Source: an uncultured Oscillospiraceae bacterium
GTDB lineage: Bacteria; Bacillota; Clostridia; Oscillospirales; Oscillospiraceae
Assembly (NCBI GenBank): GCA_934659415.1
Contig: CAKUHW010000072.1
Coordinates: 1-5,904 of the forward strand
Direction of reading: 5' to 3'
DNA length: 5,904 bases
In this document: in pieces, positions 1 to 4,858 of the stretch
Position numbering within the stretch: position 1 is the first letter of the stretch
Layout: each line of letters opens with the position of its first letter
Translations under genes and position numbers: made by a program
The notes under the pieces: model-generated
Seen by the model: only the letters and a program-made list of their open reading frames with translations
Database searches by the model: none
What the model was told of the DNA's origin: nothing

Positions 1-1
1 T

Positions 2-325
2 TCTTTGTTTTCGGCAATCCCAGACAGGGCTATGCTGGAACGCTGTATCCACCCTGCCGTTTATCAGGTGATCAATTACGATCTGGAAAATGAATCCCCG
101 CTGTTTGAGACATTGCAATGTTACGTGAACTGTGTTGGAGACCTCGGCGGCGTTGCCGAGCAGCTTTTCATCCACCGCAATACTGTAAAATACCGTATTG
201 CAAAAATCAACGATCTGATGGGCATGGATATCACCCAACCGGACAATTATTATTCGATCTGTTTGAGCTTGAAGCTTCTGGAGTTTCTGCGGCGCCGCCG
301 CGAACCTGGTACAGGATCCATCTAA
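2..325 (+). CDS. PucR/CdaR-family transcriptional regulator, C-terminal part (5' end outside window)
   Basis: This is the DNA-binding end of a PucR/CdaR-type regulator. The frame is open to the left edge, so the TTG at 5 is not taken as a start; the N-terminal sensory domains lie outside the window. The visible 107 residues carry the family's terminal helix-turn-helix (roughly nt 143-214): a pattern of L-x-x-Y-D followed by S-P-L-F-E-T-L-x-x-Y, then V-A-E-Q-L-F-I-H-R-N-T-V-K-Y-R-I-A-K-I. The HRNTVKYRI core is diagnostic of this family's recognition helix. Known members (CdaR, PucR, and similar regulators) are usually effector-responsive activators of nearby catabolic or transport genes. A strong hairpin follows directly after the TAA, so it is probably a separate transcription unit from the flavoprotein/permease operon downstream on the same strand, which is its most likely target (inference from adjacency). 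It uses more AAA, AAT and ATT codons than the genes at the right of the window. The family call is firm; the effector is unknown. Confidence 0.9.
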   Translation, partial: SLFSAIPDRAMLERCIHPAVYQVINYDLENESPLFETLQCYVNCVGDLGGVAEQLFIHRNTVKYRIAKINDLMGMDITQPDNYYSICLSLKLLEFLRRRREPGTGSI

Positions 326-365
326 CCCGGCGCGGAGGTTCGCGAAATCAAACCTCCGCGCCGGG
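326..365 (+). terminator. Strong hairpin after the regulator gene, probable terminator
   Basis: A perfect 15-bp inverted repeat (arms 326-340 and 351-365, CCCGGCGCGGAGGTT and its complement) encloses a 10-nt loop and begins at the base after the stop codon. The stem is very GC-rich. The sequence after it (CCAATTTAGG) is not a real T run, so classical intrinsic termination would be weak; a pyrimidine and T stretch occurs only near 383-398. A smaller alternative stem (GGGCC 363-367 with GGCCC 374-378) shares bases with the right arm. Terminator is the most economical call, with mRNA 3'-end stabilisation as the alternative. Confidence 0.6.
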
Positions 366-440
366 CCAATTTAGGCCCAGCACCCTTCCTCCTTTTTCAA
401 TTACAACAAAAACATAGCATTGCTTTTTTCGATTTCGATA

Positions 441-469
441 AAGACAGCCGCGCCTGCGTTTGCTATCCT
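441..469 (+). promoter_or_regulatory. Candidate promoter of the flavoprotein/permease operon
   Basis: AAGACA at 441-446 (matching the GACA end of the -35 consensus) is separated by 17 bp from TATCCT at 464-469, which is preceded by TGC at 461-463, an extended -10 element. A start near 476 would give a leader of about 79 nt before the ATG at 555. The 5' part of this gap (366-440) holds only the hairpin tail and AT-rich sequence without a gene. Assignment is by motif only; other AT-rich stretches nearby could also serve. Confidence 0.4.
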
Positions 470-492
470 AAAGGTCAGAAACGGAGGGCTGT

Positions 493-522
493 CCCGTCTG
501 GTTATCCGTCTGGCAGACCGGG
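493..522 (+). repeat. Direct and inverted repeats in the operon leader, operator- or hairpin-like
   Basis: CCGTCTGG occurs at 494-501 and again at 506-513. It is followed by CAGAC at 514-518 and CGGG at 519-522, which is the complement of either copy. The first copy (493-500) can pair with 514-522 with one bulged base, and the second copy forms a tight GTCTG-G-CAGAC dyad. A further direct repeat, GGTTATCCG (500-508) and GGTTTATCCG (526-535), surrounds this block. It lies between the candidate promoter and the ribosome binding site, where a repressor site or a leader hairpin would act. Function is inferred only. Confidence 0.3.
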
Positions 523-554
523 TGCGGTTTATCCGAAAAAAGGAGGGAACCCTT

Positions 555-2021
555 ATGGAAAAGCGATACACTGATATTGCCGTCGTTGGCGGGGGGCCGG
601 GTGGCCTTGCCGCCGCACTGGCCGCTGCGCAGCTCGGAAGCAAGGTGATGGTTTTTGAAAAGAAAGACCGGCTGGGCGGCGCCGTCGGCGGCGGGACCGG
701 TCCCTTTGCGGTGGAAACCATCCAGCAGCGGCGGCTGCAGCGGGTGGTCACGAAGGGCGAGGCATTCAAGTATTTTATGGACTACACCCATTGGCAGGCG
801 CACCCCGGTTTGGTGGCGGCTTATGTGAACAAATCCGCTGACACCATCCGCTGGCTGGAGGATCTCGGTTGCGTGTTTGAGGGGCTGTACGCCTACATCG
901 AGGGCGGGAACCACACCTGGCACGGCTACGACATGATGGCCAGCGGCGGAATATCCATCACCGATCACATCTGGCAGGAGGCCCGCCGTTTGGGGACCGA
1001 AGCCCTTGTGAATTGTCCCGCGGTACGCCTTATCAAGGAGGGAGGCGCGGTCTGTGGTGTAATTGTCCTAAAGGATGGGCAGGAGATGGAGATCCGGGCC
1101 AAGGCCGTGGTGATTTCCACCGGCGGCTTTGGAAATAACGCGGAAATGGTTCGAAAGTACACACCCTACATTTTGGGGGAGAACCTGTCCACCATGACCG
1201 TCATGTGTGACGGGGACGGTCTGAATATGGCCTGGGCTGTCGGCGCGGCGCAGGGCAGGATGTTCTATGATGCTTACGCTGGAATCCTGGCCCCCCATTT
1301 GGGCGGCCCCGGCGGCTTCCGTGCGGAGCTGCGCAGTCTGCGCCAGCCTAACCTGCTGGTCAACCAGCGGGCGGAGCGCTTCACCGACGAAACCGCCATG
1401 AGCAATGGCGCTTACGGCATCAATGTGATTCGCCAGCAGCCCGGGGGCTGCGCCTATATGATTATCACGGACACCATTGTAGACAAGTACAAAAAGGAAG
1501 GTTTCCCCATTACAATGCCCTGCAAGGACCCCTTCACCAACCAATACTCCGACTGGCCTGACAATTTCGAGGGCCGTATGCAAGAGATCATTGAACGTAA
1601 GGAGTCTCCGGATCTGTTCATGGCGGACACCATTGAGGCACTGGCCGACCAGATGGGGTTGGATGTCGAAAAGCTGAGGCAAACAGTTGATGCCTACAAC
1701 GCCATGTGCGACGCCTCTGACGATGCGGTGTTCCACAAGCGCAAGGCGTATCTAAATCCAATCCGGGGCAGCACTTATTATGCCGCACGGCTGTTTGCCA
1801 ACAGCTTCGGCACCCTGGGCGGCCTGAACATCAATGAGCGCGCCGAGGTACTGAATGACAGCGGCGAACCCATTCGCGGCCTGTATGCGGCCGGAAACGA
1901 CGCCAATACTATTTGCCTGGATTCCTACTGCTTTGGTATGCCGGGGCACACCTCGGGCTTTGCCCTGAACACCGGCCGTATTGCGGGGGAAACTGCCGCT
2001 ACTGCGGTCCGAAGCATATAG
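555..2021 (+). CDS. FAD-dependent oxidoreductase of the fumarate reductase flavoprotein superfamily (substrate unknown)
   Basis: A 488-residue flavoprotein of the FAD_binding_2 superfamily (flavoprotein subunits of fumarate reductase and succinate dehydrogenase, ketosteroid dehydrogenases, urocanate reductase). ATG 555 is chosen because AGGAGGG (541-547) lies 7 nt upstream; the frame is open further upstream but that part does not look coding. Visible features: an N-terminal Rossmann fold with VVGGGPGGLAAA (about residues 10-21) and the ribose-binding acid in VMVFEKKDRLGG (E35); AVVISTGGFG (184-193); a DGDGLNMAWAVGA segment (219-231); NLLVNQRAERFTDE (266-279); and a C-terminal FAD-binding end with GLYAAGNDAN (442-451) and HTSGFALNTGRIAGE (465-479). 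There is no signal peptide, no FMN-bind domain and no CxxCH heme motif, so it looks cytosolic and single-domain. The segment aligned with the fumarate reductase catalytic histidine (HHTMGG) reads NSFGTLGG (416-423), and the region of the proton-shuttle arginine reads TAMSNGA (280-286). True fumarate reductase activity is therefore unlikely. Probably co-transcribed with the permease 44 bp downstream. Confidence 0.93.
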   Translation: MEKRYTDIAVVGGGPGGLAAALAAAQLGSKVMVFEKKDRLGGAVGGGTGPFAVETIQQRRLQRVVTKGEAFKYFMDYTHWQAHPGLVAAYVNKSADTIRWLEDLGCVFEGLYAYIEGGNHTWHGYDMMASGGISITDHIWQEARRLGTEALVNCPAVRLIKEGGAVCGVIVLKDGQEMEIRAKAVVISTGGFGNNAEMVRKYTPYILGENLSTMTVMCDGDGLNMAWAVGAAQGRMFYDAYAGILAPHLGGPGGFRAELRSLRQPNLLVNQRAERFTDETAMSNGAYGINVIRQQPGGCAYMIITDTIVDKYKKEGFPITMPCKDPFTNQYSDWPDNFEGRMQEIIERKESPDLFMADTIEALADQMGLDVEKLRQTVDAYNAMCDASDDAVFHKRKAYLNPIRGSTYYAARLFANSFGTLGGLNINERAEVLNDSGEPIRGLYAAGNDANTICLDSYCFGMPGHTSGFALNTGRIAGETAATAVRSI

Positions 2022-2065
2022 CATAAGAAAACATAATTACATAGAACAGAGGAGGAAGGAAAATT

Positions 2066-3469
2066 ATGCCTGCTGATACAACTGCCGCCGCTTCCGGTGG
2101 TAATCCGGTACTGGGGATCATCGTGATCCTGGTTGTAGCCGCCTTGCTCATGTACACGGTGTACAAGGGGCTCGACAGCATGATCGCCTGCTGCATTGCC
2201 GCCTGCCTGGTCGCGCTGGGCTGCGGACTCAATGTATATGACACGATGATGGGCACATTCTGGGACAACGCGCTGAATATCGTTGCCAATATGGGCTTCT
2301 GCCTGCTGCTGAGCATTTTGCTGGGGCAGATTTATCTTCGTTCCGGTGCGGCAGAGTCCATCGGAATGTTGTTCGAGCGACTCTTTGCAAGGGCCGTGGA
2401 TGACCCGCTCAAAATCAAAATGCGTACAGCCTATACCTTCTACGGCGTTATCCTGGTGCTCTGCCTGTGCGGAATGAATGCCTATGTTGCTTCATTCTGC
2501 CTGATCCCTATGGGTTTCTCCATGTTCAAAAAAGCAGGTATGCCCCGCAGCCAGGTTCCCGGTATGCTGGCCAGCGCGCTGTCGATTGCCGCCTGCTGTC
2601 CCGGCACCCCTCTGTACACCAATGTCCTGGCTTCCACTTTCTTTGGAACCACCTCCACCGCCGCTTTGATCCCCGGTCTGTGCGGTGTGCTGGCCATGTT
2701 GATCCTGGCCCTGTTCTGGATCCGTTCCTTTGTCCGCAAGAATCACAGATGCGGCCTGGGTTATGTAGAACCTGAGGCCCCCGGAATAGGCGCGCCCCCC
2801 GCGCCTCCCGTTGACGCCGCCAGCGCCCGCAGGATGCCCAATCCTTACCTGGCGCTGATCCCCCTGGTGCTCAATGTGGTCTTTTATGGCTTCGTGGGCT
2901 GGGCAATTGAGCCTACCCTGCTGGTGACCATTTTGATAAGCTTGATCCTGTTCTTCCCATACTTCAAGGCGCCCGAGGAACGGCTCTCTGTCCGTCCATA
3001 TAATCTTCTGATGGCAATGACAACTGTTGCCGCCTGCCCCGTGATCCTGATGATGGCCGCCCAAATGGGATATGCCGGAGTTGTCTCCAGCACCTCCGCT
3101 TTCGGCATGATGATCGGCGTTTTCCAGTCCATTCCCTTGCCCAGCCACATCGGCTTCGGTATTTTTGCCGCCTTGTCCGGTTTTCTGTGCGGCGACTCTA
3201 TCGCGGGTCTGGCCATGTCCTCCGCCGTTTATCTTCCCCAGGCTGCGAATATCGGAATGTCTGCCGAAGCCATGCATCGGATTGCCCTGTTCGCCGTGTC
3301 CATTCTGGACACTATCCCCATTTGCGGCGGCGTAATTGCTATGCTCAAGGCTGCCAATATGACCCACAAGGAAGGCTATGGCCCTATTTTCCGTACCTCT
3401 GTGGTGTACCCGTTTGTGGGCATGGTGGTCTGCATTGCCGTGTGTATGTTGGTTCCCGCATTTCACTAA
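2066..3469 (+). CDS. GntP-family-like permease (carboxylate / sugar-acid type, H+-coupled)
   Basis: A 467-residue polytopic membrane protein of the size usual for the GntP (gluconate:H+ symporter) family within the ion-transporter superfamily. It starts at ATG 2066, preceded by GAGGAGGAAGGA (about 2049-2060). The first membrane segment is near residues 14-33, further segments follow from about 39-56 and 72-90, and there is a hydrophilic central loop with a Pro/Ala-rich stretch at about 233-257. Family-like signatures: LLGQIYLRSGAAESIGMLFE (85-104), matching the GntP LG-x(n)-SGGAE-x-I region; CCPGTPLYTNVLA (177-189); and a C-terminal DTIPICGGVIAML followed by THKEGY (415-438), corresponding to the GntP D-T-L-P-H-x-G-A-V-x-x-L and THKESY end. 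In place of the usual LPHNG it reads IPICGG, which may mean altered specificity. Known family substrates are gluconate and related hydroxy acids; the substrate here is not readable. It lies 44 bp after the flavoprotein with no terminator between them, so transporter and enzyme probably serve one compound. Confidence 0.88.
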   Translation: MPADTTAAASGGNPVLGIIVILVVAALLMYTVYKGLDSMIACCIAACLVALGCGLNVYDTMMGTFWDNALNIVANMGFCLLLSILLGQIYLRSGAAESIGMLFERLFARAVDDPLKIKMRTAYTFYGVILVLCLCGMNAYVASFCLIPMGFSMFKKAGMPRSQVPGMLASALSIAACCPGTPLYTNVLASTFFGTTSTAALIPGLCGVLAMLILALFWIRSFVRKNHRCGLGYVEPEAPGIGAPPAPPVDAASARRMPNPYLALIPLVLNVVFYGFVGWAIEPTLLVTILISLILFFPYFKAPEERLSVRPYNLLMAMTTVAACPVILMMAAQMGYAGVVSSTSAFGMMIGVFQSIPLPSHIGFGIFAALSGFLCGDSIAGLAMSSAVYLPQAANIGMSAEAMHRIALFAVSILDTIPICGGVIAMLKAANMTHKEGYGPIFRTSVVYPFVGMVVCIAVCMLVPAFH

Positions 3470-3577
3470 TCCTCAGTTGACCGGACAGGACATGGACAAG
3501 TGCCATGTGACGGCAACACCTTCCCAGTCCGGATCACTCCGTATTGACCAACCTGTGGCCGCTGTGACCCCCTGTTG

Positions 3578-3618
3578 AAAAAAGCAAAGGACTGAACCGC
3601 TTTCGGTTCAGTCCTTTG
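3578..3618 (-). terminator. Intrinsic terminator oriented for minus-strand transcription
   Basis: A hairpin with a 13-bp core (AAAGGACTGAACC 3586-3598 with 3605-3617), extended by a C-G pair at the base (3585/3618) and a G-C pair at the top (3599/3604), leaves a CTTT tetraloop. On the minus strand the stem is followed by GCTTTTTTC (complement of 3577-3585), a textbook T tract. On the plus strand it is followed by GCCCATTATGG, with no T run. It is the only sizeable hairpin after the permease stop codon at 3469 and may also slow plus-strand transcripts, but its polarity points to minus-strand transcription. The rest of 3470-3577 holds only a weak stem (ACATGG 3490-3495 with CCATGT 3503-3508) and no gene. 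Confidence 0.75.
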
Positions 3619-3623
3619 GCCCA

Positions 3624-3740
3624 TTATGGCAGATACTCCGGCAGGGTAAAAACCATCCCCATCTGGCCCCTGGTTCTTTCTCCAGGAACACACCATATCT
3701 TATATAAAGTATTACTAATATTATAGCGTCTGGCCTTTGG
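3624..3740 (-). pseudogene. Possible 3' remnant of a minus-strand gene
   Basis: Read on the minus strand, a frame is open for 38 codons from just inside a TAG (3741-3743) to a TAA at 3624-3626. It ends in ...GQMGMVFTLPEYLP, six nucleotides before the base of the minus-strand terminator. It has no ATG, GTG or TTG start with a ribosome binding site in its first half. A stop immediately before a strong, correctly oriented terminator is what the tail of a gene looks like; the missing 5' end and the compositional break beside it suggest the rest was lost. The stretch is short enough to be open by chance, and no family is recognised. An overlapping minus frame that runs through the hairpin is less plausible because a gene would not normally contain its own terminator. 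Confidence 0.25.
3720..3725 (-). promoter_or_regulatory. Consensus -10 hexamer on the minus strand, weak promoter candidate
   Basis: The minus strand reads TATAAT here, in a markedly AT-rich island (about 3696-3726). The hexamer 17 bp upstream (TTTCGT) is a poor -35. If used, transcription would start near 3713 and stop at the hairpin at 3578-3618, giving an RNA of roughly 135 nt. AT-rich junction DNA produces such hexamers by chance, so confidence is low. Confidence 0.2.
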
Positions 3741-3758
3741 CTACGAAAGGCAGCGCAT

Positions 3759-4205
3759 TTGGCCGCATTGTCCAAACAGGACACGGGGCAGCGGCTGAAA
3801 CCGCTGCCCTTCGCCTACGGGGCGTCCTTCACCCGGCAGGTCTTCCCGGAGGCCCCCGCCCGGGAGGGCTGCTATGTCCGCTGGGACCGGACCGACCTGA
3901 CCGGCCTGCGCTTTGACACGGTGGTTACGGCGGTCTACGAGCCCTATGTCACGGTCCTGGCCTGTGCCGCGCAGCGGGATGGCCGCCCGGTGTTCCTGGT
4001 CCGGGGAGCGTTCACGGAGGAGGACGTGCTGGGGGCGGAGCCCGCAGAGAGTGGTGGAGAGAGCGGCGCGGCGGAGAGCTGGTTTTTGTCCGTCCCGGCG
4101 GACGGACAGACCGGCCATTGGCCCGCGCCAGACCTGCGGTTCGCTTCCGGACTTTCCGCTGCCTTGCAGGGGCCGAACAGTGCCGGAGATGAAAATTCAG
4201 CCTGA
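3759..4205 (+). CDS. Hypothetical protein, possibly a 5'-truncated gene
   Basis: A 148-residue frame from TTG 3759 to TGA 4203-4205. Third codon positions are almost all G or C, as in the right-hand genes and unlike the operon to the left, which supports real coding. The product is soluble-looking, with no signal peptide or membrane segment. It has a beta-strand-like middle (VVTAVYEPYVTVLACAAQ, about residues 53-70; PVFLVRGAF, about 77-85) and a Gly/Ser/Glu-rich linker (about 93-106). No family is recognised. The start is uncertain: GAAAGG (3745-3750) sits 8 nt before the TTG but is weak, another TTG lies at 3768, there is no internal methionine, and the frame is open back to 3708. With the jump in base composition at this point, it may be the C-terminal part of a longer gene cut at a rearrangement junction. 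It ends just before a bidirectional terminator shared with the convergent CBS gene. Confidence 0.5.
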   Translation: MAALSKQDTGQRLKPLPFAYGASFTRQVFPEAPAREGCYVRWDRTDLTGLRFDTVVTAVYEPYVTVLACAAQRDGRPVFLVRGAFTEEDVLGAEPAESGGESGAAESWFLSVPADGQTGHWPAPDLRFASGLSAALQGPNSAGDENSA

Positions 4206-4210
4206 AAAAC

Positions 4211-4254
4211 AGAAGGCGGCAGCCGGAGAGGGGTCTCTCCGGCTGCCGCTTTTC
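4211..4254. terminator. Bidirectional terminator between convergent genes
   Basis: A perfect 15-bp stem (4216-4230 with 4235-4249, starting GCGGCAGCCGGAGAG) has a GGGT loop. On the plus strand it is followed by TTTTC (4250-4254). On the minus strand it runs into CTTCTGTTTTTC (complement of 4204-4215). It begins 10 bp after the + strand stop codon at 4205 and lies about 60 bp past the minus-strand CBS stop, so it can end both transcripts. Confidence 0.85.
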
Positions 4255-4259
4255 AGGCC

Positions 4260-4287
4260 GTCAAAAAACTTAAGGGCGTTTTTTGGC
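4260..4287 (-). terminator. Secondary AT-rich hairpin downstream of the CBS gene
   Basis: AAAAAAC (4263-4269) pairs with GTTTTTT (4278-4284), extended by C4262-G4285, a T-G wobble and G4260-C4287, with an 8-nt loop. It is the first structure met by minus-strand transcripts leaving the CBS gene. It could be an auxiliary terminator because its 3' arm is itself T-rich, but there is no separate T tract after it. Confidence 0.4.
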
Positions 4288-4309
4288 AGCCTCACCTTTA
4301 TTTGCCGTT

Positions 4310-4750
4310 TCAGCAGACGGCGGCGGCCACGGGGCGCAGCACGGCGCGGTCCGGGCCGGGCACGGCCAGCTTGCGCAGGATGCTCTGCCGGGTGACAATG
4401 CCCATAAAGGCGCCCCGGTCGTCCACCACGGGGACGAAGCTCTGGCACATGGCCCGCTCCATCAGCTCCTCCATGGATACCCGCACGCTCACCGCCGGGT
4501 TGAACTGCGGCCGCATCACCGAGCGCAGGGGGAGCTGCTCGGCGGCGCGCAGGCTGTTGTCCTCGCTGTCCAGCATATGCCAGAGGAAGTCGCCCTCGCT
4601 GATGGTGCCCGCATAGGACCCGTCCCGGTACAGTACGGGAATGGCGGTGTAGCCCCGGCTGCGCAGCTTCTCCAGTCCCTGGCGGACCGTGACGTCCTCG
4701 TACACCCAGGCCACCTGGGATTTCGGGGTCAGAAAGGTGACAACGTTCAT
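4310..4750 (-). CDS. CBS-pair domain protein, small DarB/CbpB-like (possible c-di-AMP sensor)
   Basis: A 146-residue soluble protein made almost only of two CBS motifs (about residues 13-60 and 76-128) with a short C-terminal tail. The ATG at 4750 is chosen because the minus strand has AAGGAGG 7 nt upstream; the frame is open for 31 codons further but that part overlaps the promoter-like region. Visible CBS signatures: SRGYTAIPVLYRDGSYAGTI (31-50) followed by SEGDF, then LPLRSVM (73-79), and SFVPVVDDRGAFMGIVTR (104-121) followed by QSILRKL. Stand-alone CBS pairs bind adenine nucleotides. Its size and GYTAIPVL segment resemble the single-CBS-pair proteins DarB (Bacillus subtilis, 147 residues) and CbpB (Listeria), which bind c-di-AMP and modulate Rel and other partners. 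That resemblance is from recalled sequence, so ligand and partner are inference. It appears to have its own promoter, 109 bp or less from the upstream Gx gene's stop. Confidence 0.85.
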   Translation of the reverse strand: MNVVTFLTPKSQVAWVYEDVTVRQGLEKLRSRGYTAIPVLYRDGSYAGTISEGDFLWHMLDSEDNSLRAAEQLPLRSVMRPQFNPAVSVRVSMEELMERAMCQSFVPVVDDRGAFMGIVTRQSILRKLAVPGPDRAVLRPVAAAVC

Positions 4751-4757
4751 GTTCCTG

Positions 4758-4764
4758 CCTCCTT
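4758..4764 (-). promoter_or_regulatory. Ribosome binding site fixing the CBS gene start
   Basis: The minus strand reads AAGGAGG here, 7 nt before ATG 4750. This fixes the start at 4750 and rules out the in-frame upstream methionine at 4843, which has no such site. Confidence 0.85.
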
Positions 4765-4786
4765 GCTCGCGTTGGGTGGTACTCAA

Positions 4787-4795
4787 AGGATAGCA
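4787..4795 (-). promoter_or_regulatory. Candidate extended -10 promoter of the CBS gene
   Basis: The minus strand reads TGCTATCCT, an extended -10 element identical to the nonamer at 461-469 upstream of the flavoprotein operon. A start near 4780 would give a leader of about 30 nt with a well-placed ribosome binding site. There is no good -35 at 16-18 bp, as is common for extended -10 promoters or those needing an activator. Confidence 0.4.
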
Positions 4796-4815
4796 GAGGG
4801 GCGGCGCAAAATCTA

Positions 4816-4850
4816 TCACAAAATTGTGAACGATCTGTTCCAAAATTGTG
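4816..4850 (-). repeat. Tandem 10-mer repeat with a dyad, operator-like, upstream of the CBS promoter
   Basis: CAAAATTGTG occurs exactly at 4819-4828 and 4841-4850, a spacing of 22 bp or about two helical turns. The first copy lies inside a dyad, TCACAA-AA-TTGTGA (4816-4829); the second lies in an imperfect one (CCAAAATTGTGG, 4840-4851). Relative to the inferred start near 4780 the sites sit at about -36 to -49 and -61 to -70. It is strikingly AT-rich within GC-rich surroundings. The binding protein is unknown. Confidence 0.4.
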
Positions 4851-4858
4851 GCCGGGCC

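Noticed and set aside
420..554. N-terminal extension of the flavoprotein from a TTG at 420.
   Set aside because: The extension is not flavoprotein-like, overlaps the promoter candidate, and the ATG at 555 has a near-perfect ribosome binding site directly before the Rossmann motif.
2492..3466. Long minus-strand open frame opposite the permease gene.
   Set aside because: Its low-complexity Gly/His/Gln product is an antisense shadow of a clearly recognisable membrane protein.
3620..3690. Minus-strand GGGGATGG...ACCC-type segment reminiscent of a fluoride riboswitch.
   Set aside because: The downstream stem and the pseudoknot partner for the loop are missing, and no gene follows in the right orientation.
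3466..3696. Minus-strand frame running through the hairpin at 3585-3618.
   Set aside because: It would contain a strong terminator for its own strand, has no ribosome binding site, and overlaps the permease stop codon.
4816..4850. TTGTGA/TCACAA elements resembling Rex, CRP/FNR or LexA sites.
   Set aside because: The half-sites are in the wrong order and spacing for Rex (TTGTGAA-N4-TTCACAA) and CRP; GAAC-GATCT-GTTC has a 5-bp spacer rather than the 4 of the firmicute LexA box.
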